Notes: a model not told the origin generated them from the letters alone. 64,000 bases of DNA from Providencia rettgeri (GCF_023205015.1 NZ_CP096258.1:1736001-1800000); one strand, 5' to 3'; counted from the first letter of the stretch, positions 27,068-35,405 are shown. Translations and numbers: made by a program.

Positions 27068-27706
27068 ATGACTGAACAAGTGGGTATGGAAGGTATTCGC
27101 AATGGTAATGATGATTTAAAACAAGTCATTACGCGCATTGGTACGCTAATGAGAACCCTGCGTGAGAGTATGCGCGAATTGGGCTTAGAAAAAAGCGTTC
27201 AACAAGCCGTGGCCAGTATTCCAGATGGAAAAGACAGACTGCGTTATATCGCACAAATGACAGCGCAAGCAGCAGAAAAAACCTTAAATGGCATTGATGT
27301 CATCAAACCACTGCAAGTGGACATGAATAAAAATGCGCAGGTATTGCAGCAACAATGGCAAGAAACCGCTGGTGATACGGTTCCAGCGCAATTGCGTGAG
27401 TCAACAGAAGCCTTTTTAGGACAAGTGATCCAAGACAGCGAAGCGACTAAAGCAGAGCTGTTGGAGATCATGATGGCGCAAGATTTCCAAGATTTAACAG
27501 GGCAAGTCATCAAAAAAATGATGGAAGTGGTTGAAGAAGCAGAGAAACAACTGCTCGCACTGTTAATGGAAAACACGCCACCTGAAATGCGTGCGAAAAC
27601 GCAAAACGAAGGTTTGCTCAATGGTCCGCAAATCAATAAAGAAGGCGTTAATGTGATGGCATCACAGTCTCAGGTTGATGATTTACTTGATGAACTGGGC
27701 TTCTAA
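27068..27706 (+). CDS. cheZ: CheY-phosphate phosphatase CheZ
   Basis: A 212-residue helical protein (E. coli 214). The long helical hairpin carries the catalytic Gln in MAQDFQDLTGQVIKKMM near residue 145, and the C-terminal tail (SQSQVDDLLDELGF) is the CheY-binding helix. Start ATG at 27068, with AAGGAG 9 bases upstream. It ends the cheRBYZ run and is followed by a terminator. Confidence 0.96.
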   Translation: MTEQVGMEGIRNGNDDLKQVITRIGTLMRTLRESMRELGLEKSVQQAVASIPDGKDRLRYIAQMTAQAAEKTLNGIDVIKPLQVDMNKNAQVLQQQWQETAGDTVPAQLRESTEAFLGQVIQDSEATKAELLEIMMAQDFQDLTGQVIKKMMEVVEEAEKQLLALLMENTPPEMRAKTQNEGLLNGPQINKEGVNVMASQSQVDDLLDELGF

Positions 27707-27727
27707 TTGCCAACAAGTTTTCTAATT

Positions 27728-27762
27728 AAACTACTCTAATTACATAGGGTTAGGGTAGTTTT
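27728..27762 (+). terminator. Terminator after cheZ
   Basis: Stem AAACTACTCTAA (27728-27739) / TTAGGGTAGTTT (27750-27761) with one G-U pair, a 10-base loop and trailing T residues. Confidence 0.85.
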
Positions 27763-27793
27763 CTTGTATTTGAGCGACAAGGAGAAAATTGCA

Positions 27794-28099
27794 ATGATCA
27801 ATAACGATTTAATTTCAACTTTGGTGATGAAAGAACAAGCTGAAATAGTTCAAGAAAATGATGGGGATAGCGATGAATGTTATTCTGAGTTACAAGTGAG
27901 GCAAGCGTTAATCAACCAGCTCAAAAAAGCGCGTTTAGCCAATAATTTAACTCAAATGCAAATCGCAGAAAGAATGCAAACGCAAAAGCAAAATGTGTCA
28001 CGTTTGGAAAAAGCGCAGTTCGACCCGAAATTAGGCACGTTATTAAAATATGCAGAGGCGGTGGGGATGCGGATTACCTTAGATTTTCCACCCAAATAA
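27794..28099 (+). CDS. XRE-family helix-turn-helix protein (antitoxin-like)
   Basis: A 101-residue protein. Residues about 1-40 are acidic and variable; about 45-95 form a Cro/C1-type helix-turn-helix (ARLANNLTQMQIAERMQTQKQNVSRLEKAQ) followed by a strand (MRITLDF). Such proteins are often the antitoxin of HigB/RelE-type pairs, but no toxin gene lies next to it. The ATG at 27794 has AAGGAGA upstream. It sits in the insertion region between cheZ and flhB and is followed at once by half of an ERIC-like repeat. Function unknown beyond DNA binding. Confidence 0.7.
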   Translation: MINNDLISTLVMKEQAEIVQENDGDSDECYSELQVRQALINQLKKARLANNLTQMQIAERMQTQKQNVSRLEKAQFDPKLGTLLKYAEAVGMRITLDFPPK

Positions 28100-28101
28100 T
28101 C

Positions 28102-28160
28102 GACTCGTCATACTTCAACTTGCAGTGTTGTTGACCTGTGCTCATTCGCACTAATCATGT
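28102..28160. repeat. Truncated ERIC-like repeat
   Basis: Begins ACTCGTCATACTTCAACTTG and continues through GTGTTGTTGACC, matching the first 35-40 bases of the ERIC-like units at 34193-34528; the second half has diverged or is missing. It overlaps the 3' end of the downstream minus-strand gene. Confidence 0.6.
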
Positions 28161-28708
28161 TGATAGACTGCGATGATCTTACTGCCAAGTATTTGTGCAA
28201 ATAGCTCAATAAAATCATCGCGGATATCCCAGTGATGAAAACTAAAACCTAAATTGCCGAATGCCCATTGTGGATCAAATTGCCACGCATTAAGTGGACC
28301 ATGAAAATCGCAACCAAAACAAGCGAGGTTTTCTGGTTTTCCTTCATACCAATCAGACACCGCATCGCTCCATGCATGACTCTGTTCGCTTTGTTCACTA
28401 GCACATTGTGGGCAGTAAATACCGAGACCATTTCCCCCTGCATGGAACACAGTGCGTTCGGTAACGATAGATAAATAGTTTTTCAAGGTATCTTCAGGTA
28501 ACTGAGTCGGCACGATCTCATCATTAATGACATATAAAATGGGTTCTTTGTGAGCGGGGGTAGGACGATAAATGACTTCGCCATATTCAACGCCTTGGAA
28601 ATGTGGGTCAATGATGCCTTGTTCTTTTAGCCAGCCAAGCATGCGCTGGGCATGTTTGGGGGCATCTTCTAAGGAAATATCTGGGGCAACAAGGTGGCAA
28701 ATATCCAT
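28151..28708 (-). CDS. Hypothetical protein with zinc-ribbon-like cysteines, in a ccdAB operon
   Basis: A 185-residue cytoplasmic protein. Two CxxC pairs (YCPQC near residue 100 and CFGC near residue 133) suggest a zinc-binding site; Trp and His residues are frequent in the C-terminal half (FSFHHWDIRDDF). No signal peptide or membrane helix. I do not recognise the family. It starts 15 bases after the ccdB stop on the same strand, with AAAGGG before its ATG, so it is probably co-transcribed with ccdAB. Whether it belongs functionally to the toxin-antitoxin pair is open. Confidence 0.6.
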   Translation of the reverse strand: MDICHLVAPDISLEDAPKHAQRMLGWLKEQGIIDPHFQGVEYGEVIYRPTPAHKEPILYVINDEIVPTQLPEDTLKNYLSIVTERTVFHAGGNGLGIYCPQCASEQSEQSHAWSDAVSDWYEGKPENLACFGCDFHGPLNAWQFDPQWAFGNLGFSFHHWDIRDDFIELFAQILGSKIIAVYQHD

Positions 28709-28723
28709 AATAACCCTTTATCG

Positions 28724-29032
28724 TTAAAAGCCATTAATAAGTAAGTCGATTGCGTGTTTAATGGTGTCTCGTTGGTGAGTCAAATCAACGATTTCTTTTC
28801 CTAATAATGAAAGAGGAACACAAGCCATTTGATGCGTCATTAAAATAAAAAACTGCCCGTTGATAACGAGTTGTGGGTTTAAGCGGGCGGGTAATGGTTT
28901 TTTAACTAGCCTGCTATCGAATAACGGGATGACTAAGCGAGTATTTAGTATATCAATAATATTACTTTGAATATCCAGTAAATATGAGTATTTGATAGCA
29001 TCATCTCGATTTTGATAGAGGCAATATTGCAT
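28724..29032 (-). CDS. ccdB: CcdB-family toxin
   Basis: A 102-residue protein aligned over its whole length with CcdB of the F plasmid, a DNA gyrase poison: YSYLLDIQSNIIDILNTRLVIPL at residues 15-37 and MACVPLSLLGKEIVDLTHQRDTIKHAIDLL near the end. The last three residues differ: F CcdB ends Trp-Gly-Ile, which contacts gyrase and is required for killing, while this protein ends Asn-Gly-Phe. Toxicity may therefore be reduced or changed. The start overlaps the ccdA stop (TAATG), the normal coupling. Confidence 0.9.
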   Translation of the reverse strand: MQYCLYQNRDDAIKYSYLLDIQSNIIDILNTRLVIPLFDSRLVKKPLPARLNPQLVINGQFFILMTHQMACVPLSLLGKEIVDLTHQRDTIKHAIDLLINGF

Positions 29033-29271
29033 TAAAAATCCTTGTATTTATCTGAGAGTAATCCATATTCTTCATTGATCCTATTTAACTCATTAAAGCC
29101 GTCAATATTTTCACTTTTCCATTTTTGTGCTTCGAGGCGTTTTAATTCAGCTTGTAAAGCACAAGCTAGTACCGCAGAAAAATTGAGTTTGGCTTTCCTA
29201 GCTTGTTCATAGAGTTCAGGTGTTATAGTGACACTGACGGTTTTTTTCATTCTTTGAGCCGTTGTACTCAT
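29032..29271 (-). CDS. ccdA: CcdA-family antitoxin
   Basis: A 79-residue protein. The N-terminal ribbon-helix-helix (KKTVSVTITPELYEQARKAKLNFSAVLACAL) binds DNA and the acidic C-terminal tail (from about residue 45, KWKSENIDGFNELNRI) wraps around the toxin, as in F-plasmid CcdA. It neutralises CcdB and represses the operon. A 10-bp palindrome lies 10 bases before its start. The pair lies in the cheZ-flhB gap, in the opposite direction to the flagellar genes. Confidence 0.9.
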   Translation of the reverse strand: MSTTAQRMKKTVSVTITPELYEQARKAKLNFSAVLACALQAELKRLEAQKWKSENIDGFNELNRINEEYGLLSDKYKDF

Positions 29272-29280
29272 GGTATTTCC

Positions 29281-29312
29281 TTAATTACACGTGTTCGGGT
29301 ATGTGTAATTAA
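29281..29312. promoter_or_regulatory. Palindromic operator before ccdA
   Basis: Perfect inverted repeat TTAATTACAC (29281-29290) / GTGTAATTAA (29303-29312) with a 12-base centre, directly upstream of ccdA. Position and symmetry fit the autoregulatory operator of a ribbon-helix-helix antitoxin. Confidence 0.65.
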
Positions 29313-29534
29313 GCATGCTTATTGCTCATATAGGGATTTTATTCTTTATTAATGCTAAATATAGGATTATCTTCAGTGGGAGTTCATATCTGCGAAACCC
29401 TTCGCAAAATTGCCGCCTTATTGCTCAATAGGCAAATAACCCCCTTGAACTGCGTCTATTTTTCACCATTGATTTTTTTACACTCTGTCATGCTATAGCG
29501 ATAACTCGTATTTTCATTAAATTTTGGAACCGCG

Positions 29535-30686
29535 GTGTCCGACGAGAGTGATGTAGAAAAAACCGAAGAGCCCACCCCCCATAAAAAGCAAAAAGCCAAA
29601 GATGATGGGCAAATCGTTCGTTCAAAAGAATTGAGCTCGCTAATGATGATGTTAGCAGGCGTGAGCTTGCTATGGCTCAGTGGTGGGCATCTGGCGGCTC
29701 AGTTACGTCAAATCGCACGACAAGGTTTTATATTTGATGGCCATTACTTACAAAATACAGGTTTGATGCTCAGTTACTTAGGGCGCGTTGTGAGTGAGGC
29801 GTTATTTGCTTTATTACCCGTTATTGGCGGATTAGCGTTAGTGGGTATTTCTGCGTCATCGTTAGTGGGAGGACTCGTTTTTAATAGCAAGTTGATTAAA
29901 TTTGATTTGAAAAAATTAAATCCAATCAAAGGGCTAAAACGTATTTTTTCGATGAATGCGTTATCTGAGTTGTTTAAAGCGATTTTAAAATCGTTGTTTG
30001 TGGGGTTAGGGGCATTTATTTTTCTTTGGCAAAGTTGGCCCTCATTACTGCATTTAGTGATGGAATCACCTATTACCGCGCTGAGTAATGCGTTGCAGAA
30101 AGTGATTTTTGCTGGATATTTAATTGTGTTTTTGCTTATCCCTATGGTGGCTTTTGATGTTTTCTATCAGTTTCGCTCCCATTTGAAAAAATTGCGCATG
30201 AGTCGCCAAGAAATCAAAGATGAATTCAAGCAGCAAGAGGGGGATCCGCAGATTAAGGCCAAAATTCGCCAACAACAGCGTGCGATTGCGCGTAACCGAA
30301 TGATGGCGGATGTCCCAAGTGCGGATGTCATCGTCACTAACCCAACGCACTATGCAGTAGCCCTTAAATATGATGACAAAAAAATGGGGGCGCCAAAAGT
30401 CTTAGCGAAAGGTGCAGGTGTATTAGCACAGCGCATCAAAGAAATTGGTGAAGAGCACCGAATATTACAGCTAGAAGCCCCACCGCTTGCTCGTGCGTTA
30501 TATCGCCACGCGGAGATAGGGCAAAGCATTCCTGTTGCATTGTATGCAGCGGTTGCAGAAGTTTTAGCATGGGTTTACCAACTGCGTCGTTGGCGTCGTG
30601 AAGGTGGGCTCAGACCAAAAAAACCGAAAAATTTACCAGTGCCACCGACGCTGGACTTTGCTGGAGATAACAATCGCGATGGCTAA
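29535..30686 (+). CDS. flhB: Flagellar export switch protein FlhB
   Basis: A 383-residue inner-membrane protein of the flagellar type III export gate (E. coli 382). Four membrane helices, then the cytoplasmic domain with the self-cleavage motif NPTHYA near residue 268; cleavage switches export from hook to filament substrates. The GTG at 29535 begins the usual hydrophilic N-terminus (SDESDVEKTEEPTPHKKQKA). It overlaps flhA by 8 bases. The promoter must lie in the 220 bases between it and the ccdA operator. Confidence 0.96.
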   Translation: MSDESDVEKTEEPTPHKKQKAKDDGQIVRSKELSSLMMMLAGVSLLWLSGGHLAAQLRQIARQGFIFDGHYLQNTGLMLSYLGRVVSEALFALLPVIGGLALVGISASSLVGGLVFNSKLIKFDLKKLNPIKGLKRIFSMNALSELFKAILKSLFVGLGAFIFLWQSWPSLLHLVMESPITALSNALQKVIFAGYLIVFLLIPMVAFDVFYQFRSHLKKLRMSRQEIKDEFKQQEGDPQIKAKIRQQQRAIARNRMMADVPSADVIVTNPTHYAVALKYDDKKMGAPKVLAKGAGVLAQRIKEIGEEHRILQLEAPPLARALYRHAEIGQSIPVALYAAVAEVLAWVYQLRRWRREGGLRPKKPKNLPVPPTLDFAGDNNRDG

Positions 30687-32778
30687 TTTGGCTACCTTAT
30701 TAAAATTGCCGAAAAACTTACAGGGAACGCAGTGGCAAATACTGGCCGGGCCGGTTCTTATTTTATTGATTTTGTCGATGATGGTATTGCCATTACCGGC
30801 ATTTTTATTGGATTTACTGTTTACCTTTAATATTGCACTTTCCATTATGGTGTTATTAGTGGCGATGTTTACCAAGCGTACATTGGATTTTGCCGCTTTT
30901 CCAACCATATTACTGTTTGCAACTTTATTGCGACTCTCTTTGAATATCGCCTCTACCCGGATCATCCTAATGGAAGGCCATACAGGCCCAGATGCTGCAG
31001 GGCGCGTGGTTGAAGCGTTCGGCCATTTTTTGGTCGGGGGAAATTTTGCCATTGGTATCGTGGTATTTATCATCTTAATATTGATTAACTTTATGGTTAT
31101 CACAAAAGGGGCGGGACGTATTGCTGAAGTGGGCGCTCGCTTTGTGTTAGATGGTATGCCGGGTAAACAGATGGCCATCGATGCCGACTTGAACGCAGGT
31201 ATTATTACGGATGATGAGGCGAAAAAACGCCGTGCGGAAGTGACTCAAGAAGCGGATTTTTATGGCTCAATGGACGGTGCGAGTAAGTTTGTCCGCGGGG
31301 ATGCTATTGCGGGGATCATGATTATGGTGATCAACGTAGTGGGTGGGCTGATTGTTGGTGTTGCTCAACACAATATGTCTTTGGGGGATGCGACAAGCAC
31401 GTACACCTTGCTGACTATTGGTGATGGGCTTGTGGCGCAAATACCTGCTTTGATTATCTCAACGGCGGCGGGTGTTATTGTTACGCGAGTGGCAACGGAT
31501 GAAGATGTGGGTGAGCAGATGGTCACCCAGCTATTCAATAACCCTCGCGTGATGTGGTTGAGTGCGGGCGTTCTTGGTTTAATCGGTTTGATCCCGGGGA
31601 TGCCTAACTTTGTCTTTTTACTGTTTACCGCGGCATTGGCTGCCCTTGGTTGGTATTTAGTGCGTAAATCGCAGCAACCGGAAAGCAGCGCTGGGGATAA
31701 TAGCCAATCGCAGCATTTCCAAGAAGCCAATAAAGTGGTTGAAGCCACGTGGGATGACGTGCAATTAGAAGACTTACTGGCGATGGAAGTGGGGTATCGA
31801 TTGATCCCATTAGTGGATAATGACCAGCAAGGTGAATTATTAGGGCGACTACGTGGTTTACGTAAGAAATTTGCTCAAGAAGTGGGGTACTTGCCACCGG
31901 TGGTGCATATCTGCGATAACTTAGCACTTTCCCCATGTGAATACCGAATTCTGATTAAGGGTGCGGAAGTTGGACGTGGTGAAGCACAACCAGGGCGCAG
32001 TCTGGCTATTGACCCTGGCAATGCCGCGGGGACGCTACAGGGGGATATCACTAAAGAGCCCGCGTTTGGTTTACCCGCTATTTGGATTGATGATGATTTA
32101 CGTGAACAAGCACAAATCCAAGGGTATACGGTGGTATCAGCGAGTACTGCGGTGGCCACTCACTTTAATCAAATTTTACTGCAAAACTCCAGCACCTTAT
32201 TTGGCCGCCAAGAAGCACAAATGCTGTATGACCGTGTGAAAAAAGAGATGCCAAAACTGGCAGATGACCTGATCCCAGATACGATTTCGTTAACGATTTT
32301 GCACCGTGTACTGCAAAATCTATTAATGGAAGATGTGGTGATCCGCGATATGCGCACCATCATTGAAACCTTGGCAGAAATGGCCGGGGAAAACGGCGAA
32401 AACAAAGATACCGATTATTTAACATCCCAAGTGCGCATTGCATTGGGCCGAGCAATCACACAGCAGTGGTTTGGTCATGCAGAAGAAATTCAAGTAATTG
32501 GTTTAGAGGCTAGCCTTGAGCAGATCTTATTGCAAGCCGCGAAGAACGGCGGTGGGTTAGAGCCGAATTTGGCACAGTTTATTCAAACTCAAGCGGAGCA
32601 AGCCGTGGCACACCAGGAGGCGATGGGGGCACCAACGGTATTATTAGTCAACCATGGTTTGCGTTTGATTTTATCGCGTTTCTTGCGTCGCAGCCTGCCG
32701 CAGCTGGTGGTCATGTCGAATTTAGAAATGACGGACCATCGTAAGATAAGAATGACTTCGATGATAAGCGGAAGCTAA
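30679..32778 (+). CDS. flhA: Flagellar export gate protein FlhA
   Basis: A 699-residue export gate protein. About eight membrane helices in the first 330 residues with the conserved FHIPEP region (GARFVLDGMPGKQMAIDADLNAG near residue 165), then a large cytoplasmic ring domain that binds chaperone-substrate complexes. The ATG at 30679 gives the family N-terminus and overlaps flhB. In E. coli flhE follows; here a terminator and an unrelated XRE gene do. Confidence 0.96.
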   Translation: MANLATLLKLPKNLQGTQWQILAGPVLILLILSMMVLPLPAFLLDLLFTFNIALSIMVLLVAMFTKRTLDFAAFPTILLFATLLRLSLNIASTRIILMEGHTGPDAAGRVVEAFGHFLVGGNFAIGIVVFIILILINFMVITKGAGRIAEVGARFVLDGMPGKQMAIDADLNAGIITDDEAKKRRAEVTQEADFYGSMDGASKFVRGDAIAGIMIMVINVVGGLIVGVAQHNMSLGDATSTYTLLTIGDGLVAQIPALIISTAAGVIVTRVATDEDVGEQMVTQLFNNPRVMWLSAGVLGLIGLIPGMPNFVFLLFTAALAALGWYLVRKSQQPESSAGDNSQSQHFQEANKVVEATWDDVQLEDLLAMEVGYRLIPLVDNDQQGELLGRLRGLRKKFAQEVGYLPPVVHICDNLALSPCEYRILIKGAEVGRGEAQPGRSLAIDPGNAAGTLQGDITKEPAFGLPAIWIDDDLREQAQIQGYTVVSASTAVATHFNQILLQNSSTLFGRQEAQMLYDRVKKEMPKLADDLIPDTISLTILHRVLQNLLMEDVVIRDMRTIIETLAEMAGENGENKDTDYLTSQVRIALGRAITQQWFGHAEEIQVIGLEASLEQILLQAAKNGGGLEPNLAQFIQTQAEQAVAHQEAMGAPTVLLVNHGLRLILSRFLRRSLPQLVVMSNLEMTDHRKIRMTSMISGS

Positions 32779-32818
32779 TTTTTATACTTATCGTGAGTGA
32801 CTAAATATAATTTTTAGA

Positions 32819-32862
32819 AGAGGAAAGTTCTCGCTATTAAGTGACAACTTTTCTCTTTTTTT
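32819..32862 (+). terminator. Terminator after flhA
   Basis: Stem AGAGGAAAGTT (32819-32829) / AACTTTTCTCT (32846-32856) with one G-U pair, followed by seven T-rich bases. Confidence 0.85.
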
Positions 32863-32899
32863 ATTCCAAGACTTTGCTTAATTAGGATATTCTTTTCCC

Positions 32900-32928
32900 T
32901 TTACTATGGTAATTTTTACCATAGTAAA
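32900..32928. promoter_or_regulatory. 13-bp perfect palindrome upstream of the XRE gene
   Basis: TTTACTATGGTAA (32900-32912), 3 bases, TTACCATAGTAAA (32916-32928). It lies 42 bases before the XRE gene and has no T-run typical of a terminator, so it is most likely the operator that this repressor binds. Confidence 0.65.
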
Positions 32929-32970
32929 AATTATGGTGGACTGATGCTAACCTGTTGGTGGGGATTCATT

Positions 32971-33291
32971 ATGAGTAATAAAATAAATGAGTTACTGAAA
33001 TTTGCTCAAGAAATGGAAGCAATTGGTGCTGCTGATGATACTGCGGCTCGCCGTATCGAAGCGCGGATAAAAGCACAAGAGCTCAAGAAAAAATTCACTA
33101 ATCCTAAGCCTATGATAGGAGCGGATATTAAACGTATTCGTGAGCAAAATAATATTTCTCAGTCTTCTCTCGCTTTGATATTAAATATGACTAAGGAAAG
33201 TGTTTCCAAATGGGAAAGAGGGGAGATTAAACCAAATGGTGCAGCATTAAGGCTACTCACATTGATTGATGAAAAGGTGTTTATTATCTAG
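32971..33291 (+). CDS. XRE-family transcriptional regulator (HigA/MqsA-antitoxin-like)
   Basis: A 106-residue protein. Residues about 1-50 form a charged helical part (EMEAIGAADDTAARRIEARIKAQELKKK), and about 53-100 a Cro/C1-type helix-turn-helix (IKRIREQNNISQSSLALILNMTKESVSKWERGEIKP), typical of antitoxins such as NadS/HigA. No toxin gene is adjacent; flgN follows on the other strand. The ATG at 32971 is taken because the frame before it has no binding site. It occupies the place between flhA and flgN where flhE would be expected. Confidence 0.72.
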   Translation: MSNKINELLKFAQEMEAIGAADDTAARRIEARIKAQELKKKFTNPKPMIGADIKRIREQNNISQSSLALILNMTKESVSKWERGEIKPNGAALRLLTLIDEKVFII

Positions 33292-33335
33292 TAAATAAAA
33301 GGGCGGTTTTTAAGTTTACAAAGGCAATATCCACC

Positions 33336-33776
33336 TTAAATCGAAATTTTCTTACCTAATGCAGGGCTTTTTGACTCTAAACCATCCGCACCATAAGTGG
33401 ATTGGTTATTATGTTTTTTCACAAAATTGAGGCGCTGAGCGTTGAGCTCAATATGCAACTGTAGCATTTGGTGATTACGATAATTCAGCTCTTTTAGCTC
33501 AGTTGTTAAGCTTTTAATGGCTTCCCATACACCCGTTAGTGCATCATTGCCTTCATAAGGTGCACTGATCTCAGATTGTGCTTCTAACGCTAGGCGGTTT
33601 GTTTCACCATGGCCGATCGCAGCAACTAAAAACCGCTTTTGTTCAGTGGTTTCTTGAAAAGGCGAAGGCGGCACACGGTGATAACCTAGTAATAGCTCTT
33701 CATTTTTCATCACTATTTGTAATGATTGCAAATGGGCGAGTTGTTGCTCAAGTAATATCAGTAATTCGTCAGTCAT
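33336..33776 (-). CDS. flgN: Flagellar export chaperone FlgN
   Basis: A 146-residue helical protein (E. coli 138). It is the chaperone of the hook-filament junction proteins FlgK and FlgL. A conserved segment is LKELNYRNHQMLQLHIELNAQRLNFV near residues 92-117. It lies 9 bases behind flgM on the same strand, the usual order. Confidence 0.9.
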   Translation of the reverse strand: MTDELLILLEQQLAHLQSLQIVMKNEELLLGYHRVPPSPFQETTEQKRFLVAAIGHGETNRLALEAQSEISAPYEGNDALTGVWEAIKSLTTELKELNYRNHQMLQLHIELNAQRLNFVKKHNNQSTYGADGLESKSPALGKKISI

Positions 33777-33785
33777 AGTGGTTAT

Positions 33786-34088
33786 TTATTTCATTGATAA
33801 CATGCATTCATGAGCATCGCGCAAAATGCCATCAGCAATTTTTTCAGCATCCATTGTTAGGGTGCCATCTTTGATTGCTTGTTTAATTTGTTCAACTTTA
33901 GCACTATTAATATCACTTGCCTGTGGTTGCAATAATTTTTTCTGTAGCTCACTAGGAGCAAAAGAACTTTCTTTAACGACTTCATTGGTGGACACTTTTT
34001 TGTCCCGTACCGGAGCTACTGTGTCTTGTGGGTCGCGGTTTGTCACCTGAGTCAGCGCAGAAATTGCAGATGTTTGCTCAATAGCCAT
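33786..34088 (-). CDS. flgM: Anti-sigma-28 factor FlgM
   Basis: A 100-residue, largely disordered protein (E. coli 97). The C-terminal half (NSAKVEQIKQAIKDGTLTMDAEKIADGIL) is the sigma-28-binding part. FlgM holds FliA inactive until it is exported through the finished hook. A perfect-spacing sigma-28 promoter lies 39-65 bases upstream, while the class 2 route from flgA would have to pass three ERIC-like repeats. Confidence 0.95.
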   Translation of the reverse strand: MAIEQTSAISALTQVTNRDPQDTVAPVRDKKVSTNEVVKESSFAPSELQKKLLQPQASDINSAKVEQIKQAIKDGTLTMDAEKIADGILRDAHECMLSMK

Positions 34089-34126
34089 AATGTGTTTTCC
34101 TATTCCCGATTTTTTTCATATGTGAG

Positions 34127-34153
34127 TTATCGGCTTATATTGATGAATCTTTA
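34127..34153 (-). promoter_or_regulatory. Sigma-28 promoter of flgM
   Basis: On the minus strand: TAAAGATT (7 of 8 to the -35 consensus), 11 bases, GCCGATAA (exact -10). Class 3 expression of flgM gives feedback on sigma-28. Confidence 0.88.
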
Positions 34154-34192
34154 GTGTCTATAGTGTTACAAAATATTGCATCATTCACCAGC

Positions 34193-34528
34193 TATACTCG
34201 TCATACTTCAATTTGCAGCGTTGTTGACTGCGTTCAGCTCGCCGAATCACATACTCATGTATGCTCATCGGTCTCTCTTCACTTGTCGCCTAGCTGCAAC
34301 TCGAATTATTTAGAGTATATACTCGTTATACTTCAATTTGCGGCGTTGTTGACTGTATTCAGCTCGCCGAATCACATACTCATGTATGCTCATCGGTCTC
34401 TCTTCACTTGTCGCCTAGCTGCAACTCGAATTATTTAGAGTATATACTCGTTATACTTCAATCTGCAGCGTTGTTGACTGTGTTCAGCTCGCCGAATCAT
34501 AGACTTATGTATGTTCATCGGCCAATCT
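34193..34528. repeat. Three tandem ERIC-like repeats
   Basis: Units begin at 34193, 34318 and 34443, a period of exactly 125 bases; the third is cut short at the end of flgA. Each is an imperfect palindrome: TATACTCGTCATACTTCAA at one end and the inverse (GAATTATTTAGAGTATA) at the other, with a central hairpin CATAC-TCAT-GTATG. The ends match the known ends of enterobacterial repetitive intergenic consensus (ERIC) elements. Copies 1 and 2 are almost identical; the third has more differences. Confidence 0.8.
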
Positions 34529-35197
34529 TTATTTTAATGCCACTTGAACACTGCCATTTTCGAGCGCTTCCCCATTCACCACTTGCCCATTTAATAAGCG
34601 CACTCGGGTATTTTGGCCAGCCGTGGCATTATTGATCGCACGACCCTCATATTTCACTGAAAAATTATCACCATTGGCGAACACAAATACCGTTTGTCCC
34701 GCTTTTATTGCCCATGGCTGCCGCGTCATTGATTTTGTGAATGTTTGTCCGGCAGGAATATTACGCAAGGCAATCGCTCCGCGAAGTGCGATTTTATCGG
34801 TGCTCGCACCTGCAGGTAGCTTATGTAATAAGCCCTTTTTGGTTCCGATATCAACAAACTGTATGGATTCCCCTCTAGTTATATTACGTGTGGCCACGTA
34901 ATACTGGCCTGTCACATTCACCGTTAGCTGAATAAACTGTTTTTTCTTGCCACATTGTACGGGGAGGGAAACATTTCCCATATTGCGTCCACCAATCGGT
35001 GGGTTGATTTGAGGGTGCTCACAAGTCGGCCAACGCTCAATTGGGGTTTTAATTTCTATTGAAATGTGCGTTTTCTTGCCATGAATTTGGTGAAAATAAT
35101 GGTTAATATCTTGGGGTAACGACGCTTGAGAAAGCGCTGGAGTAAGCCCTAACAAACTGATTGCCATATATAATGGCATTTTTTTAGCATAATACAT
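34529..35197 (-). CDS. flgA: Flagellar P-ring assembly chaperone FlgA
   Basis: A 222-residue periplasmic protein with a Sec signal peptide (MYYAKKMPLYMAISLLGL..., cleavage likely after SQA). The C-terminal SAF-like domain (GLLHKLPAGASTDKIALRGAIALRNIPAGQ) helps assemble the FlgI P ring. The ATG at 35197 has a G-rich binding site upstream; an in-frame GTG twelve codons earlier has none. It is divergent from flgB, and the last bases of the gene run into an ERIC-like repeat. Confidence 0.92.
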   Translation of the reverse strand: MYYAKKMPLYMAISLLGLTPALSQASLPQDINHYFHQIHGKKTHISIEIKTPIERWPTCEHPQINPPIGGRNMGNVSLPVQCGKKKQFIQLTVNVTGQYYVATRNITRGESIQFVDIGTKKGLLHKLPAGASTDKIALRGAIALRNIPAGQTFTKSMTRQPWAIKAGQTVFVFANGDNFSVKYEGRAINNATAGQNTRVRLLNGQVVNGEALENGSVQVALK

Positions 35198-35405
35198 CCC
35201 GTTGTATTCCCCCCAACAAACAAACTTTTTCACGATTGCAGTTTACGCAGCTCCGTAATAATGAATGAGCCAAATAGGTCAATTATTTTGCCTTTATCTC
35301 GCCATTAGATTTTTTAGTAGGCCGCTAAGATATGCGGGTCGAATTTTAATTTTTACTCGCGAACGCCCAAATCCAAGGATCGCGTTATTTCCAGTGAGGC
35401 CCACT
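35198..35405. promoter_or_regulatory. Divergent flgA / flgB control region
   Basis: 208 bases between flgA and flgB, where class 2 FlhD4C2-dependent promoters for both directions are expected. No clear FlhDC box could be fixed by eye. Confidence 0.45.

Noticed and set aside
29480..29534. Sigma-28 promoter before flhB (AGCGATAA near 29501)
   Set aside because: No matching -35 element; flhB is expected to be class 2 in any case.
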